Assembly: GCA_038147195.1 (NCBI GenBank)
Contig: JAYQTB010000006.1
Coordinates: forward strand, 186,001 to 250,000
Length of the DNA: 64,000 nucleotides
Direction: 5' to 3'
DNA from: Eutrophocola salsuginis
Lineage (GTDB): Bacteria > Pseudomonadota > Gammaproteobacteria > Pseudomonadales > Pseudohongiellaceae
Below are positions 54,260 to 63,383 of this stretch, one piece after another. The notes below the pieces were generated by a model. The model was not told where the DNA came from, did no database searches, and saw only the letters and a program-made list of their open reading frames with translations. A program made the translations under genes and the position numbers. The first letter of the stretch is position 1. Each line of letters begins with the position of its first letter.

Positions 54260-56101
54260 TTAATTTATGCTGAGCGGATCGTAACCTGCAGAACAGACTT
54301 CGACAATGCATATTGACTGAAGTGTCCTTCCCTCAGGAGGCGCATCCAGCCCCCTTTCAATCATCATTTCACGCATTGCGTTTGCGGTCTCCGGATGTGC
54401 TATGGCTGACTGAACGCCAACTCGTACCAATCCATCAGCGTAATCAATCGGCAGCCATGTATGTGCCGCAAGCTCAGGACTTCCGCGATTATCGGTGTTA
54501 CCAAAGTCGCGAACATCTAGCTTGCCACCAGCCTCAACCAGTACCCTGGCAACCTCGGTGGAACCCTTATGGCCTGCGCCATGCAACGCAGTCCGTCCTG
54601 TATCTGCCTGATAGTTAGGATCGATCCCCAGTTCTATCAAAAGTTTGACCGCTTCCACTGTCTGCTCTGTTGACCACTCACTTGTAACACCCTCAACCCA
54701 GCCAATGCCCGCTGCAGCCGCAAGAGGAGTCACACCTAGCTCTGTATTTATGTGAGGGTCGGCCCCAAACTCAAGGAGAAGCTTCATCAGCGGTACATCT
54801 CCAGACTGAGAAGCCCGCAAAAACGCTGTCGCACCATCCTCATCCAGCCACTGGTTTGTGAATACTGTGCGTGTTTCTGTGCTTTCAACTAAACGTGCGT
54901 TAGGGTTTGCACCATGCTCTAAAAGGATCCGAATGTATTCAAGATGATCCATGTCAGGTTCACGGGTGGGATAGTCTCCCCCCTCAACATTCCTGTTATC
55001 CGTGGCAAGATACAAATTGGTCCAGCCACCCTTATTTGCCAAATTGACATCAGCACCATGATCCATCAATAGCTTTCCAATCTGATAGTTTCTATTTTGA
55101 GTTGCAGCCAATAGTGGCGTCCATCCATAGCGGCTTACTTGATTGACGTCAGCACCAGCATCAATCAGTACCTGAACGGCGTCAATGTGGCCAGCCCTTG
55201 CGGCATATATCATTGATGTCAGACCGCCACCGTCAGGTTCTCGGGTCTGTCTCCCATTAAAACGTTCTTCAAATGCGTTTGCATTGTTACCCGCGACAAC
55301 GGCAAAGCCGATTCCCCTGCTCTCAAACTTTCCACAGATAGCTTCTAAGCTTAGGTCACCAGAATTCACAAGGTCAGCCATTGCAGGATCGTCCGTGGCA
55401 TTCCTGACCATGCTCTGTAAAGTAGCTAAATCAGGGTCAGGAGCCTCACAGTTAACCACGATCGTCTGTCGGCGAACGTTAATCCTGGGGTCCTCAGAGT
55501 GACCTAATGCAGCCGTGCGACCATCTCTCATAACTAAAGCCGAGATCGCTGAAATATCCGCACCGTTAGAAATAAGCAGTGCGATCACATCGTCGTGACC
55601 TTGGTCTGCCGCCTGCATGAGAGCGGTTGTACCTCTAGAGGTCTCGGCTAAGTTTGGATCAGCTCCAGCCTCTAACAGAATCTCCACTGCCTCAACAACC
55701 CCTGAACGAGAGGCCAGCATCAAGGGTCTTCTACCCAGCGGTAATTCTTCGTTAGCGTTCGCACCTGCATCCAAGAGTTTAGAAAGAACCGTAGCTGAAC
55801 CCCTTGTTGCTGCCAGCCACATTGGCGTAGAACCGTTTCTTGTTGCCAAGTTAGGATCTGCCCCAGCAGAGAGTAACAATTCAGCTAAATCTGGATCGCC
55901 ATGATAGGCCGCCCAATGAAGTGCAGTTGAGCCATCAATCTGAGTTGCATTGACGTCTAACCCATTCCCTAACAATCGATCCACTAACTCCAAATTACCC
56001 TGCATCGCGGCATCCGCAATGGGAGCTTGAGAATAGGCCTGGCCTGCTAGAGTAGTGAGCACTATTAAGCACAGCGCAGATATTTTTCTTAAGCTTTTCA
56101 T
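54260..56101 (-). CDS. Exported ankyrin-repeat protein, second copy
   Basis: The 613-residue protein has a signal peptide ending LAGQAYSQ. Ankyrin repeats run through most of it (DGSTALHWAAYHGDPDLAE, NGSTPMWLAATRGSATVLS and more, about ten). A non-repeat insert with two Cys lies at about 215-265, and an inserted region after VESTETRTVF precedes the last repeats, as in the paralogue at 12619-14214. The C-terminal tail has ICIVEVCSAGYDP with two Cys. It is the last gene of an operon after DUF1592 and DUF1552. Codon use looks more AT-rich than in the first set. Confidence 0.9.
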   Translation of the reverse strand: MKSLRKISALCLIVLTTLAGQAYSQAPIADAAMQGNLELVDRLLGNGLDVNATQIDGSTALHWAAYHGDPDLAELLLSAGADPNLATRNGSTPMWLAATRGSATVLSKLLDAGANANEELPLGRRPLMLASRSGVVEAVEILLEAGADPNLAETSRGTTALMQAADQGHDDVIALLISNGADISAISALVMRDGRTAALGHSEDPRINVRRQTIVVNCEAPDPDLATLQSMVRNATDDPAMADLVNSGDLSLEAICGKFESRGIGFAVVAGNNANAFEERFNGRQTREPDGGGLTSMIYAARAGHIDAVQVLIDAGADVNQVSRYGWTPLLAATQNRNYQIGKLLMDHGADVNLANKGGWTNLYLATDNRNVEGGDYPTREPDMDHLEYIRILLEHGANPNARLVESTETRTVFTNQWLDEDGATAFLRASQSGDVPLMKLLLEFGADPHINTELGVTPLAAAAGIGWVEGVTSEWSTEQTVEAVKLLIELGIDPNYQADTGRTALHGAGHKGSTEVARVLVEAGGKLDVRDFGNTDNRGSPELAAHTWLPIDYADGLVRVGVQSAIAHPETANAMREMMIERGLDAPPEGRTLQSICIVEVCSAGYDPLSIN

Positions 56102-56127
56102 GACAACGTGACTCAGTATTTAAATTT

Positions 56128-57480
56128 TTATGCTAGACCGTCCAGCCTTCCAGTACTGTCACCAATACTTTCTTGATGGATATCAAACTGATCAAGAATG
56201 CTCAACAGCAGATTGCCCGTTGATACGGTCCTTGTTGGGTAAGCAATATGCCTGTTACCTTTCATTCTTCCTTTATTGCCGCCTATCAAGATATGCGGAA
56301 CATCGTAGTGTAGATGCTGGTTAGGGTTACCCATGTTGCTTCCGTATAAAAGAAGCGAATGATCAAGCAAGGTGCCATCTCCGTCCTCTGTATTTGCCAA
56401 CTTGTCCACAAAGTAGGCAACCATCTTGGCATGATACTGATTGATCTTAGAGAACTCGTTGATCCTTCCTGGATCCTCCCCGTGGTGCGAGCCACCATGG
56501 AATCCTAGGGTGGGCGCATTACTCTCAGGGTACACACGACCTGTAAGGTCCCGAGCAAACAGCATGGTGCCTACTCGAGTGATGTCAGCCTGCCAAGCAA
56601 GGGCAAGCAAGTCCATCATGAGCTTTATGTGGTCGTCAAAAGACTGGGGTATCCCTGGAGGCACAGCAAAATCTTCAGGAGCCGAGGTAGTAGCACTAGC
56701 GGCAATATTCAGTCTTCTTTCGATCTCCCTAACATTTTCTGTAAAGCTATCAAGACGAGTCCTGTCAGGGACGCTAATCTCCTTTCTCATACTTGATATT
56801 TTATCTGTGATGGAGTCGAGTATGCTCTGGTTACGCTCACGCCTAGCAACGCGCTCCTCAGCCGAGCTTCCACTGCCGAACATACGTTCAAACACCACCT
56901 GAGGATTTAGCTCCATAGGAAGCGGAGTATTTGGAGAGGCCCAGGAGATAGTGTTTGTATAAACACAGCTGTAGCCCTCGCCACAGTTACTAGAGCCAGA
57001 GCCGGGATCTTCAACAGACATCTCTAATGAAGGAAGCAAGGTCTCGCGACCGATCTTCTCAGCAATTATCTGGTCAATAGTGTGTCCTGCATAAACGTCT
57101 GCACCAGCAGTCTTTCTTGGCTTGTCAGCACACAAGAAGGCGGCAGCTACCCAGTGGTCAGCGCCAGTCTCTCCAGGAGGCGGCTCGGCGGAGGTCGAGT
57201 GCAGCCCAGAAAGTATGGTCAGGCTGTCCTTAAAAGGTTCCAATGATTCCCAAATGAACGGCAACTTCTCATCCAAGGCACCTACCTTCTCTGGAACCCA
57301 GTACCCAGGGGCCGCACCATGCGGCACGAAGCCCCCGAAGAAACGTTGTGGTGTCTCAGCCGCTGTCTGAGATTGAGCTGTCGCAGCTGGAATCATTGCA
57401 TCCAGCAAGGGCATGCTAAGGGCAACCCCGGTACCACGAAGTAGCTGACGTCTAGATATGTGTTTTTTGGTTATGATCAT
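56128..57480 (-). CDS. DUF1552 family exported protein, second copy
   Basis: The 450-residue protein has a Tat signal ISRRQLLRG. The body follows the paralogue at 8883: RFFGGFVPHGAAPGYW, DHWVAAAFLCADKP, SLLLYGSNMGNPNQHLHYDVP and LDQFDIHQESIGDSTGRLDG. It starts three bases after the DUF1592 stop and ends 26 bp before the ankyrin gene, so cotranscription is likely. The function is unknown. Export in folded form suggests a bound cofactor or partner. Confidence 0.88.
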   Translation of the reverse strand: MIITKKHISRRQLLRGTGVALSMPLLDAMIPAATAQSQTAAETPQRFFGGFVPHGAAPGYWVPEKVGALDEKLPFIWESLEPFKDSLTILSGLHSTSAEPPPGETGADHWVAAAFLCADKPRKTAGADVYAGHTIDQIIAEKIGRETLLPSLEMSVEDPGSGSSNCGEGYSCVYTNTISWASPNTPLPMELNPQVVFERMFGSGSSAEERVARRERNQSILDSITDKISSMRKEISVPDRTRLDSFTENVREIERRLNIAASATTSAPEDFAVPPGIPQSFDDHIKLMMDLLALAWQADITRVGTMLFARDLTGRVYPESNAPTLGFHGGSHHGEDPGRINEFSKINQYHAKMVAYFVDKLANTEDGDGTLLDHSLLLYGSNMGNPNQHLHYDVPHILIGGNKGRMKGNRHIAYPTRTVSTGNLLLSILDQFDIHQESIGDSTGRLDGLA

Positions 57481-57483
57481 TTT

Positions 57484-59871
57484 TTATTCCTCATTCATAG
57501 CCAAGTCATTCTTCATATTCATGGTAAAGGCTGTGCTCTGTACCACACCCATAACAAGAGAAGAGAAGCTATAGTCATCTTCAGAGGCCTGGGCCATTAT
57601 TTCTCTGAGCATGGGCATGTCTTCAAATTCGACCCCCCTGCCAAGAGCATAGGTAAGCAGCTTTTCAGTTACCACAGTGGCAAACTGCCCCTGATAGTTC
57701 TTTAACATTCCACGCAGACTCTGGACTCCTTCAAGGTATGTGCCGTCTGGTGCGTACCCTGTCGGATCAATAACGTTGCCTGAATCTGTCAGACGCCATG
57801 CACCCACCGGGTCAAAGTTTTCAAGCGCCAGACCTAGTGGCTCAAATATTGTGTGGCAAGAGGAGCAAATGGGATTAGTGCGATGTGCCTCCATCCTTTG
57901 TCTCAATGTCTTTGGCGCCTCACCCGGCTTGGGAGTGAGGTCTGTCTCAACGCCCGGGGGGGGATCAGGAGGGCTCACACCGAAGAAGGTTTCCAAGAAC
58001 CACTTGCCCCTCTTTACTGGAGATGTTCTTGCGGCCTCAGAGGTAATGGTCAAAAGTGCACCCTTACCCAACAAACCACGACGCATGTCGAGATCATCTC
58101 CCAGCTCTACCATTCTGAACTGTTCACCATAAACATCGGGGATGCCGTAGTGCTTGGCAAGTCTCTCATTTACATACGTGAAATCGGCGTCAAGCATGTC
58201 TAAAACACTGAGATCCTGCTGGATGACGCCGGCAAAAAATAGTTCTATTTCCTGGCGGAAAGCATCGCGCAGGGTGCTATCAAAGTCAGGGAACATTTCG
58301 ACGACTGGCTCGCTGGCAGCCATACCCCTTACATTCAGCCACTGGCCGGTAAAGTTTTCTACAAATGCTTTTGAGCGAGGATCGGCAAACATGCGCTGAA
58401 CCTGCTGGCGCATTACCTGGGGATCGCTAAGACGATTCTCCGTGGCTAACTTAATTAGCTCCTCGTCAGGGATACTGCTCCATAGGAAAAAGGAGAGTCT
58501 TGAGGCAAGTTCAAGTTCACTAATCTTATACGGCTCGCCTTCAGCGACCTGAGCAGGCTCAATTTCAGATCGATAAATAAACTCAGGATCAACCAGTATT
58601 CTCTGAAGAGCAGCCTCAATGCCGTGATCAAAAGTCCCGCGTTCATCCTTGCCGGCTTGGTAGAAGTTCATGATCACCTCAACGTCGTCATCCGATACGT
58701 TGCGGCGGAAAGCTTTAGTCAAAAGCGTGTCTATTATTTGCCTCGCACAACCTGCTTCCTGATCTGCGTTCTGAGGGTAACACTCGAATATTTTTTCTCT
58801 GCTACGCGTCTCTGTGGCCGGGGAACCATTGTAGGGGCCTTCAATGAAAACCTGACCCACGTGTGGATAGAAAGTGTATCCGGATATTGCGCCAGGAGAG
58901 TTCATCGTACGCTGGAAGGATTTATTAATTCCTGTGTCTGGAAGGTCGGTTGTAGCTATGAACGTAACACCCACACGATGGAATCCCGCCTTGATGGGTA
59001 TGGCCGGTGAACGACCACCATTTCCCTCGGTGTTGCCGATCTCATTATCCCAGTCATAGAGGTAAACCCTCTCGCCATCTATCGTCACCTCTAGCTGCTC
59101 TCCCTTGACATTTCCCAGGACGCGCGTGAAGTATCCTGTCATTCCCTTAACAGTGAACACGTACTCACCATCCGCGGGGAACTCATGCTCGATCAACATG
59201 CCGCCGCGTGTACCAAATGGTAATCCGTCAATGTGGCTGTTTTGGGATGTATCTACAGGCACATCAAAAACAGAAAGCGTGGGGGCCGTCTCTGTGCCTA
59301 TAGCCAAACGGCTAATCTTTCCGGCTGCAGAGAGGTAAGCTTCCATGAGGGCCGGAGAACTAGTGAGGGTACCTGCCATGTTGTCAAAACCGTGGCTTGA
59401 GTCATCGGCAGGAAGGAACTTGCTTGCGTCTATGTTTAGTGACAACAGGTCTCGGATGCTGTTTGTATATTCAGTACGGTTTAGACGGTGAAGCCCTGGT
59501 GCTGGCAGGTAGGGCTCGGCCGTGCTGTCGATCTCATTCTCCATCCAAGCGATAAAGTTTTCGTACAGCTCAGCGTCAGGCCTTGGGAAAGGATAAGGCG
59601 GCATCAATCCTGCACGCAGCTTTCTGATTATTGTCTCAGTCCTTTCCGGATGCTCTGCCATGGTCCCCAAATCCACTTCGCGGAAGAACAAACCTGTCCT
59701 GTCAGCGATACCCTCAGGCGTGTGACAGGCAACGCAGTACTGGTTCAGCATCGCCCTGTACTCTGCTACTACAGGATCATTTGTGGAATCCTGGGCTATA
59801 GCACCCATGGAATTGATAGTAGCTACCAATGGCAAAAGTATTAAAAATTGATTTTTCACGCTTGACTCCAA
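57484..59871 (-). CDS. DUF1592/DUF1588/DUF1585 multi-domain c-type cytochrome, second copy
   Basis: The 795-residue exported protein starts with the haem motif CVACH after the signal peptide. Then come NRTEYTNSIRDLLSL, a carbohydrate-binding-like beta section, DUF1592 (ELASRLSFFLWSSIPDEELI), DUF1588 with the second haem motif CSSCH followed by EPLGLALENFDPVG, and DUF1585 (EKLLTYALGRGVEFEDMP). It is first in the second three-gene set. The first set has the ankyrin gene in front instead, so order is shuffled but membership is kept. Its job is probably electron transfer or oxidation in the periplasm. Confidence 0.88.
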   Translation of the reverse strand: MESSVKNQFLILLPLVATINSMGAIAQDSTNDPVVAEYRAMLNQYCVACHTPEGIADRTGLFFREVDLGTMAEHPERTETIIRKLRAGLMPPYPFPRPDAELYENFIAWMENEIDSTAEPYLPAPGLHRLNRTEYTNSIRDLLSLNIDASKFLPADDSSHGFDNMAGTLTSSPALMEAYLSAAGKISRLAIGTETAPTLSVFDVPVDTSQNSHIDGLPFGTRGGMLIEHEFPADGEYVFTVKGMTGYFTRVLGNVKGEQLEVTIDGERVYLYDWDNEIGNTEGNGGRSPAIPIKAGFHRVGVTFIATTDLPDTGINKSFQRTMNSPGAISGYTFYPHVGQVFIEGPYNGSPATETRSREKIFECYPQNADQEAGCARQIIDTLLTKAFRRNVSDDDVEVIMNFYQAGKDERGTFDHGIEAALQRILVDPEFIYRSEIEPAQVAEGEPYKISELELASRLSFFLWSSIPDEELIKLATENRLSDPQVMRQQVQRMFADPRSKAFVENFTGQWLNVRGMAASEPVVEMFPDFDSTLRDAFRQEIELFFAGVIQQDLSVLDMLDADFTYVNERLAKHYGIPDVYGEQFRMVELGDDLDMRRGLLGKGALLTITSEAARTSPVKRGKWFLETFFGVSPPDPPPGVETDLTPKPGEAPKTLRQRMEAHRTNPICSSCHTIFEPLGLALENFDPVGAWRLTDSGNVIDPTGYAPDGTYLEGVQSLRGMLKNYQGQFATVVTEKLLTYALGRGVEFEDMPMLREIMAQASEDDYSFSSLVMGVVQSTAFTMNMKNDLAMNEE

Positions 59872-60102
59872 ATTTAACCCTAACCTATTGGAATTATTAA
59901 GAATTTTATAAATTAGGGGCGAGGTGGGTTAGCACCGTGCGGTTCATCATCTATTCTTGTTGCTCAAAGGGTTTAATTCAAGACCTTTTGAACCCTATTA
60001 TCAATGAACGGTAAAATTCCATAATTTGTGCATAATCAGTCACATATACCAAAAAATATGCCAAATTTTCGAGTTAACCGGGTTCAACGTTGCTCCCCAG
60101 TT

Positions 60103-60900
60103 TTAAGGCACGATTCTGCTAGTGCGGCCGATAGCCTGCCCCTGCTGGTTGACCATTAGATCAGGCGCATAATTGGACTGCTGGCACTGGTATTCGAACA
60201 ATTCCTCGTCACCGTGCCAGGTCAGGTTGACCGTACCCTCGACCGGGCTCTCATAGGTCTGTGGGTCCTCCAGGACGAACCGGTATTGCAGGTTGTCCCG
60301 GTCCAGTCGGGTGAAATATTCGATCACGTGGGCCTGCTCGGTGTGGGGAAGGCCGCGGCGTTCAAACCAGAATTCGGTGTTGTACCCCACTGAATCGACC
60401 ACGAGAGTGTCTCCTTCCCACCAGCCGATATTGTGACCGTAGTTGTTGTGTTCGAAGTCGGTCGGGTGGGAACGGCCGTCCATGTACACCTCGCGCCAGG
60501 TGTGGGGGCCGCCGATATCAAAGATGAAAATGCGCTGCAGGGCCGGAATATCGACGATTTCCACGCCATAAGGGGTTAGAAACTGGCGCACGGCGCCCGA
60601 AGCCTTGCACCGAGCGTGGGGTTCCAGGTCGTGGGTCTGGCGGGCATCGTATAACCCCTGCGCCCAGGCCTTCATTTTCACGTCGTCGAAGTTGAAGGTT
60701 GGCGCACCCTCGCGGAAATAGATCGGTACCCAGATGCCGACGTAATCACCGGGTTCGCCGCTGATGATGACACTGCCGTCCGCACGGCGAGGAACCGGTG
60801 CCGAATCGTCGGCAGCAAAAACCGGAGTAACTTGCATGGCCAACGCGACCAGCCCGGCCAGGGCGATTTCGGCGAAGTGTATTTTGATAGTGGCACGCAT
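60103..60900 (-). CDS. Exported WEGDTLVV-motif protein
   Basis: The 265-residue protein has a signal peptide ending VTPVFA. It has HARCKASGAVRQFLTPYGVE, HTWREVYMDGRSH, GHNIGWWEGDTLVVDSVGY, EQAHVIEYFTRLD and LEDPQTYESPVEG, and a late Cys in FEYQCQQSNYAPD. It is most like 22635-23456. The ATG at 60900 was chosen for AGGGA seven bases upstream; the frame is open to 60921. It has no DUF6152 partner next to it on its own strand; the nearest is in the divergent operon 61116-63383. Confidence 0.75.
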   Translation of the reverse strand: MRATIKIHFAEIALAGLVALAMQVTPVFAADDSAPVPRRADGSVIISGEPGDYVGIWVPIYFREGAPTFNFDDVKMKAWAQGLYDARQTHDLEPHARCKASGAVRQFLTPYGVEIVDIPALQRIFIFDIGGPHTWREVYMDGRSHPTDFEHNNYGHNIGWWEGDTLVVDSVGYNTEFWFERRGLPHTEQAHVIEYFTRLDRDNLQYRFVLEDPQTYESPVEGTVNLTWHGDEELFEYQCQQSNYAPDLMVNQQGQAIGRTSRIVP

Positions 60901-61115
60901 GGCGGGTTCCCTGTTGTTCATTTATCGGCAGCGGCGCCTGCCTGAAGCGACGCGCTACTGTATAAGAGTATGGGAAGTCGTTGTAAGTTGTCACATCTAA
61001 CTTTCATCTTATTTTCATGATTTTTCCGGCTCATCAGATTTCAGGCCCAGGCGCCTTTTGCAAAGTGCCGCCAATGCAGTAATCTGTTCACCAGATACGT
61101 CGATGGAGGGGGCTC

Positions 61116-62093
61116 ATGAATCGACAATTGACGGGGTGCACGTTGTTTTGCGTGTGTCTGGCAGCCATAGCCGGGATCATGGCTCAGGAGGATCGGCAAT
61201 ACGAACCGCCGCGAACCTCATGGGGCGACCCGGACCTGCAGGGCATCTACAACACCTCTACCATTACACCGTTCGAAAGACCCGCCGAACTTGGCGAGAA
61301 GGTGTTCTACACAACTGAAGAGGCCGCTGCAATTGAGCAGGGCTACAACCCGGATTTTGCAAGTGCCGGTGACACGGGAACCTACAACGAATTCTGGTAC
61401 GACGCCGGCACACTGCTCGTGCCTACCCTGCGCACGTCGCTGATCAAGGACCCGCCCGACGGCCGCTTACCGGCTACTACGGAAAACGCCAGATCGATGC
61501 TGGCGGAGGTGGTTGCGTACCAGCGCGAGCATGCGATGGAAGGACCCGAATCCCGGACGATACCGGAGCGCTGCCTGTGGTGGCCAAGCACAGGCCCGCC
61601 GCTCATCCCCACGTTTTACAACAACAATTACCGCATCATCCAGTCGCCCGGCTATGTGGTCATCCACGCCGAGATGATTCATAACGCTCGCATAATTCCC
61701 CTCGATGGTTCGGCACATCTTTCACCGGACATCACCCAGTGGATAGGTGATTCGCGTGGCTATTGGGAAGGCAACACGTTGGTGGTGGAGACCACCAATT
61801 TCACGGACAAGTCAAAACGGGAGAACGGCCCCGCGGGCATCCGTTCCATCCGCGGTATAGGCGAGAACAACCGGGTCACCGAACGTTTTACCCCGACATC
61901 GGACGGCTACCTGTTGTATGAATTCACCATCGATGACCCGGAAACCTTCACTTCACCCTGGACGGCAGAATTTGCCCTCAACGTGACCGAAGGCCCCATC
62001 TTCGAATACGCCTGCCACGAGGGAAACTACGCCCTGCCCAACGTCCTGATGGGTGCGCGTCGTGAAGAGCAGGCGGCAAAGGACCCCCAGTGA
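61116..62093 (+). CDS. Exported WEGNTLVV-motif protein
   Basis: The 325-residue protein has a signal peptide ending GIMAQ. The N-terminal part adds PPRTSWGDPDLQGIYNTST, a segment absent from the shorter relatives. The shared part has RIIQSPGYVVIHAEM, DSRGYWEGNTLVVETTNF with Asn in place of Asp, VTERF and IDDPETFTSPWTAE, and FEYACHEGNYA near the end. It is first in a three-gene operon with a DUF6152 gene and a lipoprotein of its own family. GGAGGGGG precedes the ATG. Confidence 0.75.
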   Translation: MNRQLTGCTLFCVCLAAIAGIMAQEDRQYEPPRTSWGDPDLQGIYNTSTITPFERPAELGEKVFYTTEEAAAIEQGYNPDFASAGDTGTYNEFWYDAGTLLVPTLRTSLIKDPPDGRLPATTENARSMLAEVVAYQREHAMEGPESRTIPERCLWWPSTGPPLIPTFYNNNYRIIQSPGYVVIHAEMIHNARIIPLDGSAHLSPDITQWIGDSRGYWEGNTLVVETTNFTDKSKRENGPAGIRSIRGIGENNRVTERFTPTSDGYLLYEFTIDDPETFTSPWTAEFALNVTEGPIFEYACHEGNYALPNVLMGARREEQAAKDPQ

Positions 62094-62110
62094 GAGTCGG
62101 GAGACACCCC

Positions 62111-62530
62111 ATGAAGAAATTTAAAACTGCAATCCTGATAATACTGGTCGCATGTACGGGCCAGGCAAGCGCACACCATGCCTTCACCGCTGAGTTCGAT
62201 CCCGAAGCACCCATCTCACTCGAAGGCACAGTCACGCGCGTCGAATTCATCAATCCCCACGCCTGGGTCCACATCGATGTGACCGGTGACGATGGCAACG
62301 TCACGGCCTGGATGATAGAGGGTGGCACTCCCAACACCCTGCTGCGCCGGGGTATCACGCCCGCTTCCCTGCCGATCGGCACCCTTATCATCGTGCAGGG
62401 TTACCAGAGCCGCGACCGGGTGTGTACACCGGCTTGCAAGGCCAACGGGCGGGATATCACGTTCCAGGACGGCTCTACAGTCTTCATGGGCTCCACCGGA
62501 GCCGGCGCTCCGCCCGCAGATGCCAGGTGA
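62111..62530 (+). CDS. DUF6152-type exported small protein (His-His N-terminus)
   Basis: The 139-residue protein has a signal peptide ending QASA, so the mature form would start HHAFTAEFD. The core FINPHAWVHIDV carries the invariant NPH. Two further Cys sit in DRVCTPACKANG. It lies between two WEG-motif genes, and its TGA is part of the ribosome site AGGTGA of the next gene. The ATG at 62111 (GGGAG upstream) is preferred to a GTG at 62090 that overlaps the previous stop. Confidence 0.8.
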   Translation: MKKFKTAILIILVACTGQASAHHAFTAEFDPEAPISLEGTVTRVEFINPHAWVHIDVTGDDGNVTAWMIEGGTPNTLLRRGITPASLPIGTLIIVQGYQSRDRVCTPACKANGRDITFQDGSTVFMGSTGAGAPPADAR

Positions 62531-62534
62531 ACTG

Positions 62535-63383
62535 ATGTTAACTGGCATGATGACCCCAAAAAAAATACTCGGCGTTTTGCTGGCTGGATTGTTGGCTTGC
62601 GGCTGCACAGGTGACAACACCGCTGTCACAAAGTCGACACCAACCGAAGGCGTCGGCATTCCCCGCATGAATGACGGCACGCCGAATCTCAATGGTATCT
62701 GGCAGGTGTTGAACGAAGCCAACTGGAATCTCGAGGCTCACGGTGCGAGCCAGGGTCCGGTCTATGCACTCGGCGCACAGTTCTCGGTGCCGCCCGGCCT
62801 GGGTGTCGTGGCAGGTGACGCAATACCGTACCTGCCTGGTGCCATCACGCAGAGGGAAGCAAATGCCATGGGGCGCCTGGAGCTGGATCCCGAGATCAAG
62901 TGCTACATGGCCGGTGTACCCCGATCCACATACCTGCCCTACCCCTTCCAGGTCATTCAGAGTGACGACGACATACTCATCGCCTACCAGTTTGCAGGAG
63001 CGGTGCGCCACGTCAATATGGCAGACCCGTCTGACGCGATCATTCCCAGCTGGATGGGCTGGTCGAATGGTCGCTGGGAGGGAGACACGCTGGTGATCGA
63101 CGTGACCGGTTTGAATGCCAACTGGCTAGATCGCGCCGGCAACTATTATTCCACCAGCGCACGTGTGACTGAACGGTTGACGCTCGAGAACGCTGATCTC
63201 ATCCGCTACGTGGCCACGATCGAGGATCCGGCCGTATTCAGTGAACCCTGGACCATCGCCATGCCGTTGTACAGGCGACAGGAAGCAAATACGCAATTGC
63301 TGGAATATAACTGCCCAGAGTTTGCCGAGGAAGCCATGTACGGCGACCTGCGCAGCAAGCCCATGCCGGACACGTTACACTAG
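62535..63383 (+). CDS. WEGDTLVI-motif putative lipoprotein
   Basis: The 282-residue protein has hydrophobic GVLLAGLLACGC at its N-terminus, which fits a lipoprotein signal with Cys as lipid site, though the box is imperfect. The shared domain has GAVRHVNMADPSDAI, MGWSNGRWEGDTLVIDVTGL, ARVTERLTL, IEDPAVFSEPWT and LEYNCPEF. Membrane anchoring sets it apart from the other five relatives. AGGTGA lies just before the ATG at 62535. Its TAG stop overlaps the stop of the convergent oxygenase gene in a shared CTAG. Confidence 0.75.
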   Translation: MLTGMMTPKKILGVLLAGLLACGCTGDNTAVTKSTPTEGVGIPRMNDGTPNLNGIWQVLNEANWNLEAHGASQGPVYALGAQFSVPPGLGVVAGDAIPYLPGAITQREANAMGRLELDPEIKCYMAGVPRSTYLPYPFQVIQSDDDILIAYQFAGAVRHVNMADPSDAIIPSWMGWSNGRWEGDTLVIDVTGLNANWLDRAGNYYSTSARVTERLTLENADLIRYVATIEDPAVFSEPWTIAMPLYRRQEANTQLLEYNCPEFAEEAMYGDLRSKPMPDTLH

